Of a DNA stretch of 9,108 bases, positions 1-6,585 are shown piece after piece. The stretch's first letter is position 1. The number at the start of each line of letters is the position of its first letter. The translations under genes and the position numbers were made by a program. The stretch covers positions 1 through 9,108 of the forward strand of contig CAYMRB010000408.1 of the NCBI GenBank assembly GCA_964392615.1, written 5' to 3'. The notes beneath the pieces were generated by a model. It was not told the DNA's origin. It ran no database searches and worked only from the letters and a program-made list of their open reading frames with translations. The DNA is from CAYMRB01 sp964392615. Its GTDB lineage: Bacteria; Planctomycetota; UBA8108.

Positions 1-71
1 CGGCCGCGCCCGAGTCCGCCGCCGCCCCCGCGGCCGACCCGGACGCCGACTCCGCCCCCGACTCCGACTCC
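1..71 (-). repeat. Degenerate hexanucleotide tract (GGAGTC-type), no gene assigned
   Basis: Read on the minus strand from position 71 down to 1, the sequence falls into consecutive 6-nt units: GGAGTC, GGAGTC, GGGGGC, GGAGTC, GGCGTC, CGGGTC, GGCCGC, GGGGGC, GGCGGC, GGACTC, GGGCGC, then the edge. In one minus frame this would read as an acidic/Ser/Ala/Gly linker (ESESGAESASGS...), much like the linker in the DUF2339 gene. No start codon precedes it in that frame after the dockerin gene's stop. Plus-strand frames read on into the antisense of that gene. It may be the edge of a gene outside the window or a non-coding simple repeat, and I cannot decide which. Positions 72-101 hold nothing recognisable. 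Confidence 0.5.
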
Positions 72-101
72 GATCGCGATTCGGTCCTCCGACGTCCCCG
101 T

Positions 102-1340
102 CTACATCGCCGGGCACCGCTCGGGACACCCGACGATGGGCAGGCACTCCGCACCGCCAGCGTGGGGTGGCCCGCCGATGAAGAGCCAGTTGAGCGCGTA
201 GATCGTATCGGAGATGTCGAGACCCCCATCGCCGATGAAGTCGCCGACGAGGACGTTCGACTCGTCGTGAGGTTCCGGCGCGCACGGTGGGGACTGCGTG
301 CCGTGGAACAGGAAGGCGAGCAGCGCGAGCGGATCGGAGATGTCGATCGCACCGTCGGCGTTGAAGTCGCCGGGCAGGATGTGGCCGTGTGACGTCCAGC
401 CGACGCAGCTCACCGAGTGGCTCGTCCACACCGAGTTCACGCACGTGCCGTCCGCGAACTCGATCGCGACGCGGATCTCCGCATCGCCCGCTGCTTCGGC
501 CGCACCCGGCGGTGGCGGCTGGCAGTACAGCTCGGCCGTCTGCCGATCATCCGGGCCGACGATGAAGCCCGGGCCCTCGAGGACCACCCAGCGGAACGTC
601 GGTCCGACGCCGTTCGGGTCGATGCCGCTCGGTACGGCGGTCAGCGTCGCCTCGCTGTCGACCTCCATCTCGTCGGGGCCGTCGATCGTGACCGAGTCCG
701 GCATCTCGCAGCACGCGCGCGGCGCGAGGCGCAGGGTGAGCTCGCCGGCGCCCAACGGATCGTCGATCGCGACGTCGCCGATGTCGACGCGCAACGAGAA
801 CCACGCGAGCACGCCGGGCGGCAGCCCGCCGTCGGTCCAGCGGATCACGTCGGCTTCGTGGTCGAGCGTGTCGAACCAATTGTCGCACGTCGGTGGGCAG
901 TCCCGATCGGGCAGGTCGAAGTCGAGCGCGCCATCGACGCCTGACCGTACGAACGCATCGCCCGTCCCGTAGCCGAGCTCGAACCGCATCTCGGTCCACG
1001 TGTTGCCGATGCGGCCGTCGACGCAGCTCGTCGGGGCGTCGTTCGATATGTAGAGATCGAGCGCGTGCTCGGTCGTGCCGGCCGACGGGCTGGTGACGAA
1101 CGAGATGTCGATGACTTCCGCCGCAGCGACACCGACCTCGAGGAACAGGATGTTCGCTGCGTCGGCCTCGCACGTCTCGTTGTCGTTGCCGATCGAAGCG
1201 GTGCCGCCTCCGGCGAAAGTACACGTGCCGAGACCGGGGCCGACGGCGGAGATGCCGGCACGGTCGTCGATCGAGTCCGCGTGCAGACCGACGGTCGCGA
1301 CGACGAGGGTGAGAACGAGCGAACGGCGCGGGAACGTCAT
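102..1340 (-). CDS. Secreted protein with C-terminal dockerin-type (EF-hand-like) repeats
   Basis: 412 residues. The N-terminus (MTFPRRSLVLTLVVATVGLHA) has two arginines, a hydrophobic core and a likely signal-peptidase I site after Ala21, so export is predicted. Residues about 25-207 are beta-rich and unassigned, with Cys at 40, 57, 106, 148 and 152. Residues about 212-312 look like an Ig-like beta-sandwich ending in conserved-looking cysteines. Two dockerin-type repeats follow: 324-347 with the Ca-binding loop DFNADGAIDISD (325-336), and 366-392 with DFIGDGGLDISD (367-378). The last 14 residues carry three cysteines. ATG at 1340 was chosen over an in-frame ATG at 1361 because GGAGG lies 7 nt upstream of 1340 and the signal peptide starts there. 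The gene lies 44 nt after pfp on the same strand. Such repeats are typical of planctomycete surface or secreted proteins. The ligand or substrate is unknown, and no catalytic domain or cohesin is visible. Confidence 0.87.
   Translation of the reverse strand: MTFPRRSLVLTLVVATVGLHADSIDDRAGISAVGPGLGTCTFAGGGTASIGNDNETCEADAANILFLEVGVAAAEVIDISFVTSPSAGTTEHALDLYISNDAPTSCVDGRIGNTWTEMRFELGYGTGDAFVRSGVDGALDFDLPDRDCPPTCDNWFDTLDHEADVIRWTDGGLPPGVLAWFSLRVDIGDVAIDDPLGAGELTLRLAPRACCEMPDSVTIDGPDEMEVDSEATLTAVPSGIDPNGVGPTFRWVVLEGPGFIVGPDDRQTAELYCQPPPPGAAEAAGDAEIRVAIEFADGTCVNSVWTSHSVSCVGWTSHGHILPGDFNADGAIDISDPLALLAFLFHGTQSPPCAPEPHDESNVLVGDFIGDGGLDISDTIYALNWLFIGGPPHAGGAECLPIVGCPERCPAM
165..371 (-). repeat. Tandem dockerin repeat units inside the secreted protein gene
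   Basis: The two dockerin-type units are 42 codons apart. The duplication is visible in DNA: the 14-mer atcggagatgtcga occurs at 207-220 and again at 333-346 on the plus strand, 126 nt apart and in the same reading frame. Outside the loop cores the units have diverged. Only the first keeps Asn at loop position 3; the second has Ile369 there. Confidence 0.75.
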
Positions 1341-1346
1341 GGCGGG

Positions 1347-1352
1347 TCCTCC
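1347..1352 (-). promoter_or_regulatory. Ribosome binding site GGAGGA for the dockerin-repeat protein
   Basis: The minus strand reads GGAGGA, with GGAGG seven nucleotides before the ATG at 1340. This favours that start over the in-frame ATG at 1361, where the only purine run (GGGGAGG) directly abuts the start codon. Confidence 0.75.
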
Positions 1353-1384
1353 GAAGGCCATCCTCCCCGCGCCGCGCGCCCGCG

Positions 1385-2584
1385 TCAACCTTGGCCAATC
1401 GCTGCGAGCAGCTCCTGGAACCAGGGCGTCTCGATGTCGAACTTCTTGCCGCCCTTGATGCGGTCGAGCTCGATCGCGCGCAGCTCGTCGCCCTGCTCCT
1501 CGTCCTCGGCGACCAGGCCCGACTGACCCGCGAGCGCGACCTCGACGGCCTTGTCGGCGCAGCGCCGGATGAGCTCGCGATCCTGCTCGTTCGCCGGCGC
1601 CGAACGGCTGTAGTAGCCGGACTTCTCGACGAGGACCTTCTCGGCGCCGAGCTTCTCGGCGAACTGGGTGCCGAACCACCGGCCCGGGTTGATCAGGTCG
1701 AGCTTGACGTGACCGAACGCGTCGCGCACGACCTCCTCGCCGTTCGCCTCTTTCTCGGCGACGATCTCGTCGACGCCAGCGGCTTCCGACAGGAAGATAT
1801 TGACGCAGTCGTTCTCGTCCATCACGGCGCGCAGACGCTTCGCCTCGTCTTCGATGCTGAAGTGCAGCTCCGGCACGTAGACCGCGTGGACCTCGCGCCG
1901 CGACCGCGTCAGCCCGAGGTCCGAGACGAAGTCCTGGACATCGAGCATCTCGCGGTAAGACATCGCGGTCGCTGCCGTGAGCCAACCACAGTGGCGTCCC
2001 ATGACCTCGTGGAGGATCAGCATGCGCGGGTTCGCGCTGTTCTCGGACACGATGTTCGAGAAGTAGCGCGCCCCCTGCTCGGCCGCAGTCCATGCGCCGA
2101 GGCTCTGCTTGACCGGGATGACGTCGTTGTCGATCGTCTTCGGCAACCCGACGACCGCCAGGCCGTAGTCCCGCTCCTTGAGGAACGCGGCGAGATCGGC
2201 TGCCGCCGTGCTCGTGTCGTCGCCGCCGATCGTGTGCAGGACGTCGACGCCGTCCTTGACGAGCTGCTGGGCCGCGACCTCGCGCGGGTCCTGCCCCTCC
2301 TTCACCAGGCCGCGCTTGACGCAGTCCTCGATGTTCGTGAGCTTGACGCGGCTATTGCCGATCGGGCTGCCGCCGTGCCCGTGGAACGCGGCGGCGAGCT
2401 CGCGCACACGCGGCGTCACCGTGACGCTCTCGCCGAGCAGCAGGCCCTTGTAGCCGTCGCGGTAGCCGATGATCTCGACGTCCGGGGCGACCTCGGTGTA
2501 CTTCTGGATCAGACCGCCAACGGCGGAGGACAGGCACGGGGCCAATCCACCAGCGGTCAACATCGCGACCTTCTTGACTGGCAT
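1385..2584 (-). CDS. pfp: Pyrophosphate-dependent 6-phosphofructokinase (PPi-PFK)
   Basis: 399 residues, cytoplasmic. Phosphorylates fructose 6-phosphate to fructose 1,6-bisphosphate, by family using PPi instead of ATP, so the step can run in both glycolytic and gluconeogenic directions. The phosphofructokinase motifs appear in order: the N-terminal nucleotide/PPi-side loop TAGGLAPCLSSAVGG (10-24), GGDD (120-123), PKTIDND (148-154, catalytic-base Asp152), MGRHCGW (195-201), VPE (237-239) and GYYSR (323-327). Asp123, where ATP enzymes have Gly (GGDG), and Lys149, where ATP enzymes have Gly, are the classic PPi-type signature. The length suits the roughly 400-residue bacterial PPi-PFK group. 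ATG at 2584 has AAGGA 5 nt upstream. It is divergent from the DUF2339 gene and 44 nt upstream of the secreted dockerin-repeat gene. PPi specificity is inferred from residues, not tested. Confidence 0.95.
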   Translation of the reverse strand: MPVKKVAMLTAGGLAPCLSSAVGGLIQKYTEVAPDVEIIGYRDGYKGLLLGESVTVTPRVRELAAAFHGHGGSPIGNSRVKLTNIEDCVKRGLVKEGQDPREVAAQQLVKDGVDVLHTIGGDDTSTAAADLAAFLKERDYGLAVVGLPKTIDNDVIPVKQSLGAWTAAEQGARYFSNIVSENSANPRMLILHEVMGRHCGWLTAATAMSYREMLDVQDFVSDLGLTRSRREVHAVYVPELHFSIEDEAKRLRAVMDENDCVNIFLSEAAGVDEIVAEKEANGEEVVRDAFGHVKLDLINPGRWFGTQFAEKLGAEKVLVEKSGYYSRSAPANEQDRELIRRCADKAVEVALAGQSGLVAEDEEQGDELRAIELDRIKGGKKFDIETPWFQELLAAIGQG

Positions 2585-2589
2585 GGGAT

Positions 2590-2594
2590 TCCTT
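2590..2594 (-). promoter_or_regulatory. Ribosome binding site AAGGA for pfp
   Basis: AAGGA on the minus strand ends five nucleotides before the ATG at 2584, supporting that start. The family's N-terminal motif begins within ten residues of it. Confidence 0.7.
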
Positions 2595-2737
2595 GGGTGC
2601 GGGTTGAGAGGATCTCGGATGATGGCGCATCGGCCGATCTTCGCAAGAGGCTACCCCGCGCAATCCGCGTTGTGTCGGACAGAACATCTTTCCTGGCCGG
2701 ACCCGCGCGGCCATCATGGGGGGGGACAAGCCACGGC

Positions 2738-2743
2738 AGGAGG
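2738..2743 (+). promoter_or_regulatory. Ribosome binding site AGGAGG for the DUF2339 gene
   Basis: A consensus AGGAGG, followed by GG, lies nine nucleotides before ATG 2753. It decides the start: the reading frame is open far upstream, back to about 1391, but that part is antisense to pfp. Confidence 0.8.
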
Positions 2744-2752
2744 GGCCGTTCG

Positions 2753-5700
2753 ATGACCGAACCCGCGAATTCCCCGAGACGCGACGAGATGCTGCGCCGG
2801 CTCGAGGCCCTGGAGCGAGCGCTCGAGGCGCGAGCCGGAGACCTGGAGGAGCTGCGGCGGGAGCTGCGGGAGGTGGGGGAGCTCGTGGGGGCGGCGGCGG
2901 AGTCGGAGTCGGAGTCGGAGTCGGAGTCGGTGTCGGAGTCGGTGTCGGAGTCGGTCTCGGTCTCGGTCTCCGCCTCCGCCCCCGGCTCCCACCTCGACCT
3001 CGAGACTCGCATCGGCGTGGTCTGGGCGAGTCGGGTCGGGTTGGCCGCGCTGGTCGTCGGTCTCACGCTGCTCGGGCGCTACGTCACGCCGCACCTGCAG
3101 CCGTGGCACAAGGTGGGGTTGAGCTACCTCGCCGCGGCGGTGTTGTTCGTCGTCGGCAAGCTGCTTGAGCGGAGGGTCGTGGTGTTCGCGCGGCCGGTGA
3201 TGGCGGGGGGGCTGGCGATCGCGTTTTCGACGTCGGTCGCGTCGTGGTTCTGGGAGCCGATGCGGATCGAGGGGATGCCGCTCGCCGTCGCGTTGCTCCT
3301 GATGTCGGCGAGCATCGCGGCCGTGTTCCTGTGCGCCGAACGCTGGCAGTCGCAGTCGACTGCAGGGCTGGCAATCTTTCTCGGCAACGTCGCGGCGGTC
3401 ACGGCGGGCGGGGAGTCGGACCTGTACTCGCTCGTGACGATTCTCGTGCTGACGGTCGCGGCGCTGGCGCTGTTCGTGCGCCATGATTGGGTCCCGCTCA
3501 GCCTGTTCACGGTATTCGCGGCGTACGGCGCGCACGTGCTCTGGCTGTTTCAGGAGCACGAGCCGTCGACGCCGGAGTCGCAGTTCTGGGTCAACGCGGG
3601 GTTCTTCACGTCCTACTACGTGACGTTTCTCGCGTCCGACTCGATCTTCCGCTATCGCCTCGGCAGGCGCGGTAAGGGCGCGTTCTCGCTGGCGCGGCGC
3701 GTGTCGGGACGCGCTGTCGAGCCGGCGGCGCTCGTGCTCTACGCTACGTCGACGGCGCTGATCTTCGCGCAGACCGAGGTGTACTGGGACCGCATCCACT
3801 GGTTCCTGTTTCCGCTCGCGGCGATCCAGGCCGTGCTGGTTGTCGTCCATCGCCGCGGCGTTTCTAGTCCAGAGTCTTGCGCCGATCGCGGCGAGGGAGC
3901 CTTCCACTCCGCGGCCGCGATCCTGTTCGCGACGCTCGGGCTGTTCTCCGCGTTCGGCGGGCTGACGCTGAACCTCGCGCTCGCCTCCGAGGCGCTGCTC
4001 CTGCTCGTTGTCGGTCGCGCGTTCGGCCTCTGGTATTTCGCGCCGCTGGCGCAGTGCATTCTCGCGGTGAACTTCGTGCACTACTGGACGTCCGACGCGT
4101 GGCGCGTGTCGACGTGGCCCGCGTTCCTCGGCAGCGTCGCGACCGCGGCCGTGTGGCTCGTCGAGGCCGCGCTGCTCGAGACCTGGCGGGGCGTCGGCGC
4201 AAGTGAGCGAGTCAGGACCTCGAGCCTCACCGCGGTCGTGCGCGACGTGACTCAGCTTCTCCTGCCGATCGCCGCACACGTCATCGCGGCCGTCGGAGCG
4301 GCGCTTCTTGCGTACTCGTGTGTGCGGTTCTTCGACCGTTCGGAGGAGGCTCTCGCGATCGGCGTCGGCGCGATGGTCCTCGCGAGCGTCGCGGCCGGGA
4401 GGCGTTGGTCCGCGTTCGGCACCGCGCTGGTCGCGCTCGTCGGCGCGGGGCTCTACGTCTTCATCGAGCATAGTTGGAGCATCTCGTCCACCGGCGTCGC
4501 GGCCGAGCCGCCGCTACACGTCGTCTGGCTTCTCGACATGAGCGCCGCGTTGGCGTTCGTGATCGCGCCGTGGATGCTCCTGCTGACATCGGAGGGGCTG
4601 CGGGTCGCGGGGCGAGCGATCGCGGGCGGCGTCGGGCTCGCGATCGCGGCATGCTCCGTTGCCGTCGCTTGCGATGTGGGCGACCCCGTCGCGATCGCCG
4701 TTCCGTTGTGGGGGGCTCCGCTGATCGTCATGTGGCTGGCGGCCGAGATGGTGCGGCGGTCGATCGCGGCGCGAGACGGCCGCGCGGGGCGATCCGCGAC
4801 CCGTGCGCTGTTCTTCGTGCTCTCTACCGCGGTCGCGTTGTTGACGCTGCGCGTCGTCGTCGGAGTCGTCGACTCGTTCTGGGTCGAGACGGCGTGCCTG
4901 ACGTTGGCCGTCGCGGCGCTCACCGCGTGGTGCGTCGCTACCGACGGCCCGCGGTGGTTGCCCGCGACGATCCTCCTGGCCGGCCTGGTCGCGCTCTTCG
5001 CGGTCGGCGGCCAGCACGAGTGGTTCGTCGGGGCGCGCGGCGGCGTGCCATCGGCCTGGCCGAGCTGGACGGCGCTTCTCGCCGCGTGCGGCGCGCCGGT
5101 CGTCCTGGCCGGAGTCGGCGCGGAGCGGCGGCGCTCGTCGTTCGTCGTCGCCGCGATCGTCGGGCTTGCCGCACCGGGCGTCGCGCTGGTCGGCGCCTTC
5201 TTCACGGGGCCGGAACCGGAGCCGCTCGTCGTGTGGTCGATCCTGCCGCTCGCGTACTTCTTCGTCGCCGAGGTCGTGCGGCGTCAATACGATCCGCGCA
5301 CGCGACCGGGGCGCGATCGCTGGGCCGATCGGCTCGGGACTGCGCAGCTCGATGCCGGCTCGACCGGCATGACGCTGCTTCTCGCGTTCGTCGGATCGGC
5401 GTTGCTCGTGATGCTGACCGCGGACGCGCTCGAGACGGCCGTCGCCGCGGCGTGGACCGTCGGCGCGTGGTCGCTCGCCTTCCTGATCGCCGCGCGCGTC
5501 ACCGGCAGCATCGCGTTCGCGCTGGCCGTGCCGCTCGGCCTGACGTTCGCGTGCGCCTCGCTGTCGGCGGATCTCGGCACGACGGTCGCCTGTCGCGCCC
5601 ACTGGGCTCTCGTCGGCTTCCTCGCGTCGACCTCCCTCGCGAGCGGCGCGGTCTTCGAGCGCGCAGCCGATTCGGCACGCGGCGCGGAAGCGGCCGATGC

Positions 5701-6406
5701 GCGGCAACTCGGCGCGTTCGGTTCGTACTGCCTGTACGCGCTGGGCGCGCTGGTCCTCGGATTCCTGGCGTGGGAGAAGACCGTGGAGCTTCTGGACGCC
5801 GAGCCGTCCGGGCACGTCGCGCAGGCCGTCTGTGCTCTCGTCGTCGTCTTCGTCGCGACGCTCGGGCGACTCCGGCGAATGCGCGTCGTCGCGGTGGTCA
5901 GCGTCGCGCTGAGCGCGTTCGGCATCGCTTTTCTGGTCGCGATGGAGCCCGCCGTGCAGACGTGGCTGCTGCCGTGCTCGTGTCTCGTCGCGGCGTGCCT
6001 GCTCGGCTTCGAGCGCGTCTTGCGACTCGACGGGGGCGACGAACCGTCGTCCCTCGACGTCTGGCGTCGGCGTCGCGCTCTCGACGCGGCCCTCGTGGTC
6101 GGCAGCGCCGTGCTCGTCGTGATCGCCGTCTTGGCGTCGAACGAGACGAAGGATCTGTGGACGACGCTCGGCTGGAGCATCGCGGCCTTCGCCTATGCGG
6201 CGCTCGGCTTCGCGTTCAAGACGCGGCTCCACCGGCGAGCCGGCCTGGCGCTGTTCGCGCTGGCGCTCCTCCGCGTCGCGATCGTCGACGTCGCAGAGCT
6301 CGGCTTGTTCTACCGCATGCTGGCGTTCCTGACGCTCGGCGTGTGTCTGCTGGCGGTGTCGTTCCTGTACGCGAAGTACGCGGACGATCTGCAGCGTTGG
6401 CTGTAG
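2753..6406 (+). CDS. DUF2339-family large polytopic membrane protein
   Basis: 1217 residues, an integral membrane protein of unknown function. Residues about 11-46 form a charged, Leu-rich coiled coil. Residues 50-79 are a low-complexity Ser-alternating linker (ESES..VSVS..). From residue 84 the family signature begins: ETRIGVVWASRVG leading into the first hydrophobic helix (about 89-110). Many hydrophobic segments follow to the end, for example about 122-138, 176-193, 225-242, 386-421, 505-522, 621-640, 738-752, 874-890, 1045-1063 and 1166-1180. Short Arg-rich loops lie between them. The C-terminus (about 1160-1212, RAGLALFALALLRVAIVDVA followed by YRMLAFLTLG) matches the conserved DUF2339 tail with Arg1174, Asp1179 and Arg1188. 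The length is at the upper end of what I recall for the family, and no frameshift is apparent. ATG 2753 has a consensus SD. The gene is divergent from pfp. The family is sometimes annotated as a putative envelope or transport protein, but no activity should be assumed. Confidence 0.88.
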   Translation: MTEPANSPRRDEMLRRLEALERALEARAGDLEELRRELREVGELVGAAAESESESESESVSESVSESVSVSVSASAPGSHLDLETRIGVVWASRVGLAALVVGLTLLGRYVTPHLQPWHKVGLSYLAAAVLFVVGKLLERRVVVFARPVMAGGLAIAFSTSVASWFWEPMRIEGMPLAVALLLMSASIAAVFLCAERWQSQSTAGLAIFLGNVAAVTAGGESDLYSLVTILVLTVAALALFVRHDWVPLSLFTVFAAYGAHVLWLFQEHEPSTPESQFWVNAGFFTSYYVTFLASDSIFRYRLGRRGKGAFSLARRVSGRAVEPAALVLYATSTALIFAQTEVYWDRIHWFLFPLAAIQAVLVVVHRRGVSSPESCADRGEGAFHSAAAILFATLGLFSAFGGLTLNLALASEALLLLVVGRAFGLWYFAPLAQCILAVNFVHYWTSDAWRVSTWPAFLGSVATAAVWLVEAALLETWRGVGASERVRTSSLTAVVRDVTQLLLPIAAHVIAAVGAALLAYSCVRFFDRSEEALAIGVGAMVLASVAAGRRWSAFGTALVALVGAGLYVFIEHSWSISSTGVAAEPPLHVVWLLDMSAALAFVIAPWMLLLTSEGLRVAGRAIAGGVGLAIAACSVAVACDVGDPVAIAVPLWGAPLIVMWLAAEMVRRSIAARDGRAGRSATRALFFVLSTAVALLTLRVVVGVVDSFWVETACLTLAVAALTAWCVATDGPRWLPATILLAGLVALFAVGGQHEWFVGARGGVPSAWPSWTALLAACGAPVVLAGVGAERRRSSFVVAAIVGLAAPGVALVGAFFTGPEPEPLVVWSILPLAYFFVAEVVRRQYDPRTRPGRDRWADRLGTAQLDAGSTGMTLLLAFVGSALLVMLTADALETAVAAAWTVGAWSLAFLIAARVTGSIAFALAVPLGLTFACASLSADLGTTVACRAHWALVGFLASTSLASGAVFERAADSARGAEAADARQLGAFGSYCLYALGALVLGFLAWEKTVELLDAEPSGHVAQAVCALVVVFVATLGRLRRMRVVAVVSVALSAFGIAFLVAMEPAVQTWLLPCSCLVAACLLGFERVLRLDGGDEPSSLDVWRRRRALDAALVVGSAVLVVIAVLASNETKDLWTTLGWSIAAFAYAALGFAFKTRLHRRAGLALFALALLRVAIVDVAELGLFYRMLAFLTLGVCLLAVSFLYAKYADDLQRWL
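2899..2970 (+). repeat. In-frame GGAGTC hexanucleotide array encoding a Ser-rich linker
   Basis: Twelve consecutive 6-nt units: GGAGTC five times, then GGTGTC, GGAGTC, GGTGTC, GGAGTC, and GGTCTC three times. Two further decayed units follow (CGCCTC, CGCCCC). In the DUF2339 frame they encode Glu-Ser pairs turning into Val-Ser pairs (residues 50-73). Each unit is two codons, so gain or loss of units keeps the frame. The array sits between the coiled coil and the first membrane helix, so it probably acts as a flexible spacer. Confidence 0.9.
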
Positions 6407-6422
6407 CCTCGCGTCCGCGTCG

Positions 6423-6431
6423 TGTTATGCT
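6423..6431 (+). promoter_or_regulatory. Candidate extended -10 promoter element for the DUF885 gene
   Basis: TGTTATGCT at 6423-6431 fits a TGn extended -10 followed by TATGCT (4 of 6 matches to TATAAT), an AT-leaning island in very GC-rich sequence, 17 nt after the DUF2339 stop. No good -35 is seen at the right distance; a TTGGCT at 6397-6402 is too far upstream. If used, it would give a transcript with a leader of roughly 145 nt. Confidence 0.35.
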
Positions 6432-6443
6432 GCGGCGATCTGT

Positions 6444-6568
6444 CCGAGCAACCCCTCGGTCCGCGTGGAGGCGAGCTGCCGCGAAGCGGTCAGCCTCCAA
6501 CTCCGCGGGCGGGGGGCTGCCGACCGAACGACGTCGAAGGCCGCGGCGCTGTCCGCCCTGGCCAGCCC
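6444..6568 (+). ncRNA. Candidate structured 5' leader RNA upstream of the DUF885 gene
   Basis: Hand pairing in the 179-nt gap 6407-6585 finds several helices. Hairpin 1 pairs CCGAG (6444-6448) with CTCGG (6455-6459). The main hairpin pairs CCGCG (6461-6465) with CGCGG (6504-6508) and TGGAGGC (6466-6472) with GCCTCCA (6493-6499). It has a four-nt bulge ACTC (6500-6503) and is capped by CCGC (6479-6482) with GCGG (6486-6489). A possible third helix pairs GGGCTG (6514-6519) with CAGCCC (6563-6568). No U-tract follows, so it is not an intrinsic terminator for the gene upstream. I compared it from memory with common riboswitches and SRP RNA and recognise none. High GC inflates chance pairing, so the function is open: a cis leader, a small RNA, or nothing. 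Confidence 0.35.
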
Positions 6569-6585
6569 ATGACACGGTTGAACCG

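Larger units (their letters stand above)
2585..2752. promoter_or_regulatory. Divergent intergenic region between pfp and the DUF2339 gene
   Basis: These 168 nt must hold the promoters for both outward-facing genes unless they are read from elsewhere. I could not find a convincing -35/-10 pair on either strand. Visible structure includes an 8-bp inverted repeat, ATGATGGC (2619-2626) and GCCATCAT (2710-2717), and a run of eight G (2718-2725). SD sequences for the two genes sit at its ends: TCCTT at 2590-2594, read AAGGA on the minus strand, and AGGAGG at 2738-2743. The promoter role is inferred from gene layout only. Confidence 0.45.

Noticed and set aside
1362..2093. Upstream extension of the dockerin-protein frame on the minus strand
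   Set aside because: It overlaps pfp in another frame, is Arg/Gly-rich shadow sequence, and the signal peptide and SD mark the start at 1340.
1391..2752. Upstream extension of the DUF2339 reading frame (over 450 extra codons)
   Set aside because: It is exactly antisense to pfp, has no membrane or family features, and a consensus SD sits before ATG 2753.
4514..6232. 572-codon open frame antisense to the DUF2339 gene
   Set aside because: Very Arg/Asp/Glu-rich composition is the mirror of a hydrophobic GC-rich gene. It has no SD or domain.
4474..6585. Long upstream extension of the DUF885 frame through the DUF2339 gene
   Set aside because: The translation is Arg-rich and low in complexity, typical of an out-of-frame read of a high-GC gene. 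The signal sequence starts at 6586.
6407..6585. Known riboswitch or SRP RNA in the leader
   Set aside because: I compared the paired elements from memory with SAH, SAM, cobalamin, glycine, c-di-GMP, fluoride, guanidine and SRP signatures and found no match in the conserved loop sequences.
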